DNA from: Candidatus Dormiibacterota bacterium
GTDB lineage: Bacteria > Chloroflexota > Dormibacteria > Aeolococcales > Aeolococcaceae
Length of the DNA: 7,164 nucleotides
Direction: 5' to 3'
NCBI GenBank assembly: GCA_019234035.1
Contig: JAFALX010000059.1
Coordinates: 1-7,164 of the forward strand
Positions 1-5,829 of this stretch are shown one piece after another (within the stretch, counting starts at the first letter, position 1; each line of letters opens with the position of its first letter). The notes beneath the pieces are model-generated. The model saw only the letters and a program-made list of their open reading frames with translations. It searched no databases and was not told the origin of the DNA. The position numbers were made by a program, and so were the translations under genes.

Positions 1-222
1 ATGACGCAGGCGATCATCAATCAGCCGCAGGCGGCGATCATGACGATGGATCTCGTCGTCAAGCGTCCCGTCGTGGTCGAGGGCGACCACATCGTGATCC
101 GCCCGATCATGAACCTGGGGATGTCGTTCGACCACCGCATCAACGACGGCCTGGCGGCCACCAGGTTCAGCCGCACGGTAAAGGACCTGCTCGAGACATT
201 CGACGACCGCTCGCCGCTCTGA
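1..222 (+). CDS. 2-oxoacid dehydrogenase E2 acyltransferase (dihydrolipoamide acyltransferase), C-terminal part
   Basis: Only the last 73 codons are present; the reading frame is open at the left edge, so the ATG at position 1 is internal, not the start. The piece is the end of the CoA-dependent acyltransferase catalytic domain, which moves an acyl group from the lipoyl arm to coenzyme A in the core of pyruvate, 2-oxoglutarate or branched-chain oxoacid dehydrogenase complexes. Seen directly: an IINQPQAAI stretch (residues 5-13 of the fragment), VVKRPVVV (19-26), and the active-site motif SFDHRINDG, with the catalytic His at fragment residue 45 and Asp at 49. The N-terminal lipoyl and E1/E3-binding domains would lie upstream of the window. 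The fragment does not show which oxoacid complex it serves, so no symbol is given. The lipoyl-cofactor genes lipA and lipB at the other end of the window supply the cofactor this enzyme class needs. Confidence 0.93.
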   Translation: MTQAIINQPQAAIMTMDLVVKRPVVVEGDHIVIRPIMNLGMSFDHRINDGLAATRFSRTVKDLLETFDDRSPL

Positions 223-259
223 GACGCCGGTGAGGCTCGGGATTCTATGATCAGGACGG

Positions 260-481
260 ATGGCTGAAACAACCACGCACGACGTCTGGGGCTTCCGCAC
301 GCCGCCGTCGTGGGCCTTGCGGGCGCTCGAGAAGGGGATCATCGACGTCAACCGGTTCGAGGCCCTGGTGCGCCTCGCCGCCGAGGACCCAGAGGCTGCC
401 GGCCGGTCGCTGTCGCGGCGGTCAACCTCGTGCTCCTGCCGCCGCCGCCCCCGGCGCGCCTGCACCACTTGGCGCGTCTGA
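260..481 (+). CDS. small hypothetical ORF, possibly frameshifted
   Basis: Not recognised. The ATG at 260 lies 37 bp after the E2 stop, with a weak AGGA at 253-256 only 3 bp ahead of it. The first ~50 codons read like a real protein (VWGFRTPPSWALRAL, then an acidic helical stretch VNRFEALVRLAAEDPEAAGR) with G/C-rich third positions. From about position 407 the product becomes Arg/Ser/Cys-rich (RSLSRRSTSCSCRRRPRR), typical of a wrong-frame translation in GC-rich DNA. After the same point the two other frames give more protein-like tails: one hydrophobic and Pro-rich, ending at a TGA at 493-495, and one Ala/Pro-rich, ending at a TGA at 552-554. Either a one-base indel (real or a sequencing error) separates the N-terminus from its true tail, or the ORF is decaying or spurious. 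No transmembrane segment or signal peptide is seen in the first 50 residues. It is probably co-transcribed with the E2 gene if it is real. Confidence 0.4.
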   Translation: MAETTTHDVWGFRTPPSWALRALEKGIIDVNRFEALVRLAAEDPEAAGRSLSRRSTSCSCRRRPRRACTTWRV

Positions 482-563
482 CCTGCTCGGGCTGAGCAGC
501 GTCCGGACCCCCACGAGGGCGGCCGGACCTATGCGACGTCTAACAACGGCCTGATCACGTTCT

Positions 564-585
564 CTTAGCCCGGTGTTCACAGCCG
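564..585 (+). promoter_or_regulatory. weak candidate PHO-box-like direct repeat
   Basis: Two 11-bp units lie side by side: CTTAGCCCGGT (564-574) and GTTCACAGCCG (575-585). The second begins with GTTCAC, the conserved start of the 11-bp direct-repeat unit (GTTCACC) bound by PhoP in streptomycetes. The first unit matches that 7-base core at only 4 positions. The position, about 80 bp before a secreted phosphoesterase gene, is where phosphate control would make sense. One good half-site can easily occur by chance, so this is a low-confidence suggestion based on position and partial match. Confidence 0.15.
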
Positions 586-623
586 CCTGCCTAGGGTGGC
601 TTCCCGCTGCCATCAGGCAGGCG
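584..623 (+). other. inverted repeat / predicted RNA hairpin in phosphoesterase leader
   Basis: CGCCTGCCT (584-592) pairs perfectly with AGGCAGGCG (615-623). Inside it, after a two-base bulge (593-594), GGTGGC (595-600) pairs with GCCATC (609-614) with one G-U pair, leaving an 8-base loop (601-608). This gives a 15-bp bulged hairpin that ends 43 bases before the GTG at 667. No T-run follows, so it is not a standard intrinsic terminator. Its last three bases overlap the next inverted repeat (621-640), so the two full-length stems cannot both form. Confidence 0.55.
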
Positions 624-640
624 CCGGCCCCCGCCGGCGC
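621..640 (+). other. perfect 8-bp inverted repeat with CCCC loop just before the ribosome binding site
   Basis: GCGCCGGC (621-628) and GCCGGCGC (633-640) are exact reverse complements around a CCCC loop (629-632), giving an all-G/C hairpin. It ends 12 bases before the AGGAGG at 653-658. As RNA it would be very stable and could affect mRNA stability or ribosome access; as DNA it is a dyad that a protein could bind. No T-run follows, so it does not look like a terminator. No function is established. Confidence 0.55.
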
Positions 641-652
641 AGCACCGTCGAC

Positions 653-658
653 AGGAGG
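653..658 (+). promoter_or_regulatory. ribosome binding site that decides the phosphoesterase start
   Basis: AGGAGG is a full Shine-Dalgarno match. It ends 2 bases before the ATG at 661, too close for normal initiation, but 8 bases before the in-frame GTG at 667 and 11 before the GTG at 670. The spacing therefore favours GTG 667 over the ATG. Confidence 0.7.
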
Positions 659-666
659 GTATGCGA

Positions 667-2544
667 GTGGTGCGTGTGCGAAGCGACTTCGCGGTTCATC
701 GGCGCGCGCGCGTAGCGCTGGCGGTGGGCGGCGCGTTGGGCGCCGTTGTGGCCACGGTCGTTCCCAACGCCGTGAGCGCGGCGCCGGGATCGTCCACGAC
801 GACGCCGATCAAGCATGTGGTGGTCATCATTGGCGAGAACCACAGCTTCGACAACGTGTTCGCCACGTATCAGCCGCCCAAGGGGCAGAGCGTCATGAAC
901 CTGCTGTCCGAGGGCATCATCAACACCACGGGCGGCGCCGGGCCGAACGCGGCGGTGGCGCAGCAGCAGCAGGCGACCGACACCTCGACCTTCTCGGTGT
1001 CGCCCACCGAGACCGGGGCGTACGCGACGCTGCCGCAGCCGAACACCACCTACGTCTCGCCGGCGTGCGACGGGCAGCCGGGCAACCAACCGGATACGCG
1101 GTTCCCCGCCAACCTCGCCAACGTCCCGTACCAGATCACGAACTACGTGCCGTACCTCGACAACCACGGCGAGTACAGCGGCACGTGCGAGTTCTACGGC
1201 GCGATGGTCGGCGACCCGCTGCACCGCTACTACCAGATGCAGCAGCAGTACGGCCAGGGCACCGGCGCGCTCAACGTTTGGACCGCGAACACCGCCGGTG
1301 ATGACAACGGCGCCATTCCGCCGGCGCCGATTCACCAGGGTGCGCTGCAGATGGGGTACTACAACGTGGCCCAGGGCGACGCCTCGGTGTTCGATTACCT
1401 GGCGCAGCACTACGCAATGTCGGACAACTACCACCAGGCGGTCATGGGTGGCACCGGGGCCAACCACATCGCCCTCGGCACCGGCGACGCTGCCTTCTAC
1501 AGCGACGGTCACGGCAACCCGCTGGTGCCGCCGTCCAACCAGATCGAGAACCCGAATCCCAAACCGGGGACGAACAACAACTTCACCCAGGACGGCTACG
1601 CCGGCGGCAGCTATTCGAATTGCTCCGACCCCGGCCAGCCGGGCGTGGCCGCGGTGTTCGCGCACGACGCCGGGCACACGCTCTTCAACAGCGGTGACTG
1701 CGCGCCGGGCGCGTACTACCTGCTGAACAACTACAACCCGGGGTACACCGTCACCGGCGCGCTCAACACGAGCAGCCCGTTCACCGTGCCGCCACAGTCG
1801 TTCAACACCATCGCCGACGAGCTGCAGGCGAAGGGGATCTCGTGGGGCTACTTCGGCGAGGGCTACAACAACGGCACCCCGACGGGCGGCTACTGCGGCA
1901 TCTGCGACCCGTTCCAGTACGCGACGTCGGTCATGACCGATCCGGCGAAGCGGGTGAACACGCAGCACGACAGCAGCGACTTCGACAAGGACGTGTCCGG
2001 CAGCACGCTGCCGTCGGTGTCGTTCCTCAAGCCCGGTGACGACGACGGGCATCCCGGCTACTCGACCCTCGCAGCGTTCGAGAACTTCGTGTCGCACACG
2101 ATCACCGAGATCCAGAACAAGCCGTCGCTGTGGAAGAACACGGCGGTGATCGTCACGGAGGACGAGTCCGGGGGCTACTACGACTCCGGCTACATCCAGC
2201 CGACGAGCTTCTTCGGTGACGGACCGCGCGTGCCGCTGATGGTCGTATCGCCGTACACCAAGCCCGGCCACATCGACCACACGTACGACGACCACGTGTC
2301 GATCCTCAAGTTCATCGAGGCCAACTGGAAGCTGCCGACGCTTTCCTCGCGCAGCCTCGACAACCTGCCGGACCCGACCACAACGACCAAGGATGGGTAT
2401 GTGCCCGCCAACGGTCCGGCGATCGGTGATCTGATGTCGCTGTTCGACTTCAGGCACGCCCGGGACGACATGGCGACGCCGCCGCAGGATCAGGGCGGCA
2501 ACCAGCAGGGCCAGCCGGTGGCTCACGCCGACTTGAACCGCTAG
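667..2544 (+). CDS. secreted phosphoesterase, AcpA acid phosphatase / phospholipase C family
   Basis: A 625-aa exported hydrolase expected to cleave phosphate mono- or diesters outside the membrane; the exact substrate cannot be read from sequence. The start is set at GTG 667 by the AGGAGG at 653-658 (ATG 661 would add two residues). A twin-Arg N-terminus (R12-R13), a hydrophobic Ala/Val/Gly segment and a VSA site near residue 38 form a signal peptide, possibly Tat-type. Family motifs in order: GENHSFDN (56-63), with E57-N58 matching the metal-binding Glu-Asn of Francisella AcpA; SDNYHQAVMGGTGANH (252-267), with T263 at the nucleophile position; YCGICDPFQY (409-418); DGHPGYST (460-467); TEDESGGYYDSGY (497-509), with D499-E500 as metal ligands; GDGPRVPLMVVSPY (517-530); DDHVSILKFIE (541-551). 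Six cysteines (134, 174, 319, 345, 410, 413) could form disulfides. The Gln/Asp-rich tail after about residue 600 looks disordered. No anchor is seen, so the enzyme is probably released or periplasmic. It is monocistronic, followed by a strong terminator. Confidence 0.93.
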   Translation: MVRVRSDFAVHRRARVALAVGGALGAVVATVVPNAVSAAPGSSTTTPIKHVVVIIGENHSFDNVFATYQPPKGQSVMNLLSEGIINTTGGAGPNAAVAQQQQATDTSTFSVSPTETGAYATLPQPNTTYVSPACDGQPGNQPDTRFPANLANVPYQITNYVPYLDNHGEYSGTCEFYGAMVGDPLHRYYQMQQQYGQGTGALNVWTANTAGDDNGAIPPAPIHQGALQMGYYNVAQGDASVFDYLAQHYAMSDNYHQAVMGGTGANHIALGTGDAAFYSDGHGNPLVPPSNQIENPNPKPGTNNNFTQDGYAGGSYSNCSDPGQPGVAAVFAHDAGHTLFNSGDCAPGAYYLLNNYNPGYTVTGALNTSSPFTVPPQSFNTIADELQAKGISWGYFGEGYNNGTPTGGYCGICDPFQYATSVMTDPAKRVNTQHDSSDFDKDVSGSTLPSVSFLKPGDDDGHPGYSTLAAFENFVSHTITEIQNKPSLWKNTAVIVTEDESGGYYDSGYIQPTSFFGDGPRVPLMVVSPYTKPGHIDHTYDDHVSILKFIEANWKLPTLSSRSLDNLPDPTTTTKDGYVPANGPAIGDLMSLFDFRHARDDMATPPQDQGGNQQGQPVAHADLNR

Positions 2545-2556
2545 GGAGCAACGACT

Positions 2557-2586
2557 GGGCCGGTGGCCGCGCGAGGCCGCCGGCCC
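2557..2586. terminator. bidirectional terminator-like hairpin between convergent genes
   Basis: GGGCCGGTGGCC (2557-2568) pairs along its full length with GGCCGCCGGCCC (2575-2586), with one T-G wobble and a six-base loop (GCGCGA). The 12-bp GC-rich stem begins 12 bp after the phosphoesterase stop. On the + strand it is followed by TGTCTGTCC, a poor but pyrimidine-rich tail. The oxidoreductase gene arrives from the other strand with its stop at 2617, so the same stem can end both transcripts. The lack of a clean T-run is the main weakness. Confidence 0.65.
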
Positions 2587-2616
2587 TGTCTGTCCACGGC
2601 GGGTTGGAGCGGCTTG

Positions 2617-4041
2617 CTAGCTGTGGCCGCTCGGCGGGATGTTCTGGTTCAGCGCGAAGACGTTGGCGGGGTCGTAACGGTCTTTGAGTGCCGTGAGCCG
2701 CGCGAACTTCTCCTCGCCGAACGACCTGCGGAGCCGCGACTCCGGCTCGTCCACGGCGATGAAGTTCACTGGAGCCTCATCCAGCGCCCACGGACGCATC
2801 GCTTCCATGAAACCCCGCGTCCAGGCGATGTGCGGCTCGTCCGGCTGCAGGACGTCGGGCCATGCCGAGATGCACTGGTAGAACCAGGGCACGTCCGGGA
2901 ACACAAGCGATACCGCCGATGGGTCTCGGCGCGACAGCGCACCGCCCCCCGGGCAGAGCACGATGGTGGTCATCGGCGACGAGACCCGCGCCGCCTCGTC
3001 GAGCATGGCGTCGATGGCTGGGTCTGGCAGCTCGCGCAGGTAGTCGACCTTGGCGTACTCACGGATGCCGAAGGGATTCCCCTCGTCGAGCATCTTCTGC
3101 AGCGCCGTATACGGCATCGGCTGCACCATCGACACCAGCGGCTCGCGCCACCGCAGCAGCGGCGCCAGCGCCGCCGGTCCGTCGGCGGGATCGCCCGTGT
3201 ACACGACAATGAGTGCGCAGACGAGCTTGAGCCGAACCTCCTCAGGCACGAACGGCGCCGGCGGCGCGGTGATGAGCGCGAGGCCGCCGCCGACCTCTTC
3301 GGGCGCCTGGTTCATGAAGTCGCGGTAGAAGCGCATCAGCTCACCGCCCACGGAACGTGGGTGCAGGATCAGGCCCGCGAACACAATGGGCCCGACGGGG
3401 TGAAGGCGGAACTCCAGCTCGGTCACGACACCGAAGTTGCCGCCGCCGCCGGCGAGACCCCAGAGCAGTTCGGGATCGCCGCCGGCGCCGGCACGCACCA
3501 CCTCGCCCGATGCGGTCACCACCTCAGCGGAGAGGAGGCTGTCGGCGGTGGGCCCGAGCGCCCGCTCGAGCCAGCCGGAGCCGCTCCCGAGCGTCAGCCC
3601 GGTGACGCCGGTATCGCTGACGCGACCGCCGGTCACGGCCAGACCGTGCTCCTGCGTGGCCGCATCGAGATCTGCCCACGTCATGCCGGCACCGAAGCGG
3701 CCGGTGCGGGCGGACGCGTCGACCAGCGATGCCTTCATCGGTCCGACGTCGATGACGATGCCGCCATCGGTGGAGGAGAAGCCTGCGGTCGAGTGCGAGC
3801 CGCAACGCACCGCCACCTGGAGGCCGTTGGCCCGCGCGTAGGCCAGCGCTGCCTGCACGTCCTTTGTGCCGGTGCAGCGGGCGATGAGCGCCGGCCGCTT
3901 CACGAAGCGGCCGTTGGCGACGCGCCGGGCCTCGTCGTACCCGGGTGCTCCGGGCTCCAGGAGCGCGCCCGCGAACTGCTGGCGCAGATCCTCGCTTGTG
4001 CTGAGCCCCTGGCTACCGCCGGGGATGCTCGTGACGGTCAT
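2617..4041 (-). CDS. FAD-binding oxidoreductase with berberine-bridge (BBE) C-terminus
   Basis: A 474-aa cytoplasmic-looking flavoprotein of the PCMH/VAO class; no signal peptide or membrane segment is seen. The start is ATG 4041, with AGGAGG (4047-4052 on this strand) 5 bases upstream. The FAD-binding domain covers roughly residues 45-215: CGSHSTAG (80-87) holds His83 at the position that carries covalently bound FAD in relatives (usually RGGGHS or RSGGHN); VTGGRVSDTGVTGLTLGSGSGWL (136-158) is the second flavin-contacting loop; GGGGNFGVVTELEF (198-211) closes the domain. Where doubly linked family members have Cys (GxCPxVG), this protein has Val141, so at most a single His link is expected. 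The BBE motif YDPANVFALNQNI is at 456-468. Relatives oxidise sugars, alkaloids, nicotine derivatives and other alcohols or amines with O2; the substrate here is unknown. It lies downstream of pruA on the same strand, with a probable promoter of its own in the 81-bp gap. Confidence 0.9.
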   Translation of the reverse strand: MTVTSIPGGSQGLSTSEDLRQQFAGALLEPGAPGYDEARRVANGRFVKRPALIARCTGTKDVQAALAYARANGLQVAVRCGSHSTAGFSSTDGGIVIDVGPMKASLVDASARTGRFGAGMTWADLDAATQEHGLAVTGGRVSDTGVTGLTLGSGSGWLERALGPTADSLLSAEVVTASGEVVRAGAGGDPELLWGLAGGGGNFGVVTELEFRLHPVGPIVFAGLILHPRSVGGELMRFYRDFMNQAPEEVGGGLALITAPPAPFVPEEVRLKLVCALIVVYTGDPADGPAALAPLLRWREPLVSMVQPMPYTALQKMLDEGNPFGIREYAKVDYLRELPDPAIDAMLDEAARVSSPMTTIVLCPGGGALSRRDPSAVSLVFPDVPWFYQCISAWPDVLQPDEPHIAWTRGFMEAMRPWALDEAPVNFIAVDEPESRLRRSFGEEKFARLTALKDRYDPANVFALNQNIPPSGHS

Positions 4042-4046
4042 CGCAG

Positions 4047-4052
4047 CCTCCT
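4047..4052 (-). promoter_or_regulatory. ribosome binding site of the FAD oxidoreductase gene
   Basis: Read on the minus strand this is AGGAGG, 5 bases before the ATG at 4041; a second AGGAG lies just upstream. It fixes the start codon. Confidence 0.75.
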
Positions 4053-4080
4053 CTCCTCAGCCGCCCCAACTCAGGCGCCG

Positions 4081-4108
4081 ATTATGCGCGCCCGTGGGTA
4101 CGCCGCAA
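4081..4108 (-). promoter_or_regulatory. candidate promoter for the FAD oxidoreductase gene
   Basis: On the minus strand TTGCGG (4108-4103) is followed after 16 bases by CATAAT (4086-4081), a 5-of-6 match to the -10 consensus; the -35 matches at only three positions. Transcription would begin near 4074, about 33 bases before the ATG and upstream of the ribosome binding site. The -35 overlaps a 6-bp inverted repeat (CCGCAA 4103-4108, TTGCGG 4116-4121) lying directly after the pruA stop. That repeat could be a weak pruA terminator, though no T-run follows on this strand, or an operator. Confidence 0.4.
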
Positions 4109-4122
4109 AAGAGGGTTGCGGA

Positions 4123-5751
4123 TCAGTCCGGCGCCTGGTGCGGGTAACGCCAGTCGGCCGGCGGGACGAACGTCTCCTTGATCGCGCGCGCCGAGACCCA
4201 GCGCATCAGGTTCAGGGCCGAGCCCGCCTTGTCGTTGGTGCCGGAGAGCCTGGCGCCGCCGAACGGCTGCTGCCCGACCACCGCCCCGGTCGGCTTGTCG
4301 TTGATGTAGAAGTTGCCGGCGGCATGACGCAGCCGCGCGGCCGCCTCGTCGATGGCGCGGCGATCGTCCGCGAACACCGCCCCGGTCAGCGCATACGGCG
4401 AGGTGCCGTCGACGAGGTCGAGCACCGAATCCCACTGCGCGTCCTCGTACGGGTACACGGTGAGAATGGGGCCGAACAGCTCGCGCTGCATGAGCTCGTG
4501 GCGCGGGTCGTCGGTCTCGTAGATGGTGGGGTGGACGAACCAGCCGGCGCTGCGGTCGCTCTCGCCGCCGGCGACGAGCTGCAGGCGTGAGTCGGCGCGG
4601 GCCGCAACCTGCACCGCGGAGAGGTTGTTGTAGCTGGACTCGTCGATGACCGCGCCCATGAAGTTGGTGAAGTCGGCGACATCGCCGACGCGGATCGACT
4701 CGGTTGCGGCCGCCAGCGGCTCGCGCAGCCGCTGCCACACCGAGCGCGGCACGTACGCGCGCGAGGCCGCGGAGCACTTCTGCCCCTGATATTCGAACGC
4801 GCCGCGCAGCAGGCCGACGAGCAGCGCGTCGACCGACGCCGAGGGGTGCGCGAGCACGAAGTCCTTGCCGCCGGTCTCCCCGACGAGCCGGGGATACGTG
4901 CGGTACTGGTCAAGATTGGCTGCAACAGTCGACCACAGGTGCTGGAACACCGCCGTGGAGCCGGTGAAGTGCACCCCGGCGAGGGCGCGATGCGTCAGCG
5001 CAGCCTCGGACACCGCGGCACCCGGTGCCGCGACCATGTTGACGACGCCCGGCGGCAGCCCCGCGGCCTCGAGCACCTCCATGATCACCTCGGCCGCGAG
5101 CAACTGCGTCGAGGCCGGCTTCCAGACCACGGTGTTGCCGAGCAGTGCAGGCGCCGTCGGGAGGTTGCCGCCGATCGAGGTGAAGTTGAACGGGGTGATG
5201 GCGAGCACGAAGCCCTCGAGCGGGCGGTACTCCATCCGGTTCCACTGCCCGGGCGGCGACACCGGTTGGTCCAGCAGCATCCGCGCGGCGAAGTGCACGT
5301 TCCAGCGCCAGAAGTCGATCAGCTCGCATGCGGCGTCGATCTCGGCCTGGTGCGCCGTCTTGCTCTGGCCCAGCATGGTCGCGGCGTTGATGCGCTCACG
5401 CCAGGGGCCGCTCAGCAGGTCTGCGGCGCGCAGGAACACGGCGGCGCGTGTCTCGAACGGCGTCGTCGACCACTCGCGCCACGCTCCGAGCGCGGCGTCG
5501 ACCGCGCCCCGGACGTCGTTCGCGGTGGCCAGCCGAGCCTGGCCGAGCACCAGGTCGTGCCGGTGTGGCGCCCGCAGCTCGAGAGCGGCACCGCTGCCGG
5601 ACGCGCCGTCGCCGCCGATGTGCTGGCGGATCGCGCGGGGTCCGGACGCCTGCATGGCGTCGATTTCCCTGCGCAGTCGGATGCGCTCGGGCGAGCCGGG
5701 CGTGTATAGCAGCACGGGCTCGTTGCGTGGGGGTGTCGCTGCGAGATCCAT
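4123..5751 (-). CDS. pruA: L-glutamate gamma-semialdehyde dehydrogenase (P5C dehydrogenase)
   Basis: A 542-aa aldehyde dehydrogenase that oxidises glutamate semialdehyde (from pyrroline-5-carboxylate) to glutamate with NAD+, the second step of proline breakdown. Length and sequence agree with the stand-alone actinobacterial PruA, which is about 543 aa. The N-terminal pattern LLYTPGSPERIRLRREI (14-30) fixes the start at ATG 5751; the frame stays open upstream, but only as antisense to lipA. Catalytic features: TPFNF (186-190) with oxyanion Asn189; HFTGST (261-266) at the nucleotide site; GETGGK (291-296) with general base Glu292; YQGQKCSA (321-328) with nucleophile Cys326; ELFGP (424-428); GNFYINDKPTGAVVGQQPFGG (479-499). 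All key residues are intact. No proline dehydrogenase gene is visible beside it, so the first pathway step must be encoded elsewhere. No strong ribosome binding site is seen before the ATG; the nearest is a GGGGG about 15 bases upstream. Its promoter lies in the 78-bp gap shared with lipA. Confidence 0.95.
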   Translation of the reverse strand: MDLAATPPRNEPVLLYTPGSPERIRLRREIDAMQASGPRAIRQHIGGDGASGSGAALELRAPHRHDLVLGQARLATANDVRGAVDAALGAWREWSTTPFETRAAVFLRAADLLSGPWRERINAATMLGQSKTAHQAEIDAACELIDFWRWNVHFAARMLLDQPVSPPGQWNRMEYRPLEGFVLAITPFNFTSIGGNLPTAPALLGNTVVWKPASTQLLAAEVIMEVLEAAGLPPGVVNMVAAPGAAVSEAALTHRALAGVHFTGSTAVFQHLWSTVAANLDQYRTYPRLVGETGGKDFVLAHPSASVDALLVGLLRGAFEYQGQKCSAASRAYVPRSVWQRLREPLAAATESIRVGDVADFTNFMGAVIDESSYNNLSAVQVAARADSRLQLVAGGESDRSAGWFVHPTIYETDDPRHELMQRELFGPILTVYPYEDAQWDSVLDLVDGTSPYALTGAVFADDRRAIDEAAARLRHAAGNFYINDKPTGAVVGQQPFGGARLSGTNDKAGSALNLMRWVSARAIKETFVPPADWRYPHQAPD

Positions 5752-5829
5752 CAGCAGCGATTGTGCCCCCAGCGCTCGTCCCCGAATCGGGTGGCCCCAC
5801 GGAAGCTGCGATACAGTGGATGCAGACCT
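5752..5829. promoter_or_regulatory. divergent pruA/lipA promoter region
   Basis: This 78-bp gap separates two divergent start codons. On the + strand TACAGT (5812-5817) fits a -10 element (4 of 6) for lipA, which would start transcription near 5824 and leave only about 6 leader bases before the GTG at 5830; no convincing -35 is seen. On the - strand a poor TTGTTT...TGTATC pair (18-bp spacing) overlaps the same bases and could serve pruA. An 11-bp near-palindrome, CCCGA-A-TCGGG (5781-5791), sits between them and is a possible operator. All of these are weak matches. Confidence 0.3.

Noticed and set aside
576..597. TTCACA...TAGGGT as a sigma-70 promoter for the phosphoesterase
   Set aside because: The spacing between the two hexamers is only about 10 bp, too short for a promoter of this type.
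961..972. CAG x4 trinucleotide repeat
   Set aside because: It is a four-Gln run in the open reading frame, too short to treat as a functional or unstable repeat.
1894..1911. CGIC motif in the phosphoesterase as a possible thioredoxin-type redox centre
   Set aside because: It sits inside the conserved (C)xICxPFQY family stretch and is better explained as a structural element of this phosphoesterase family.
613..2526. A 637-codon open frame on the minus strand opposite the phosphoesterase gene
   Set aside because: The product is Arg/Val/His-rich with no recognisable motif, the frame lies wholly antisense to a gene with intact family motifs, and GC-rich coding DNA routinely leaves such frames open.
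2563..4590. A 675-codon open frame on the plus strand opposite the oxidoreductase and the end of pruA
   Set aside because: It crosses two clear minus-strand genes, has Arg/Gly/His-rich composition and no motif; a shadow of GC-rich coding DNA.
5761..5829. Longer lipA from TTG 5761
   Set aside because: The 23 added residues are not LipA-like, would use a rare start codon, and run through the divergent promoter region.
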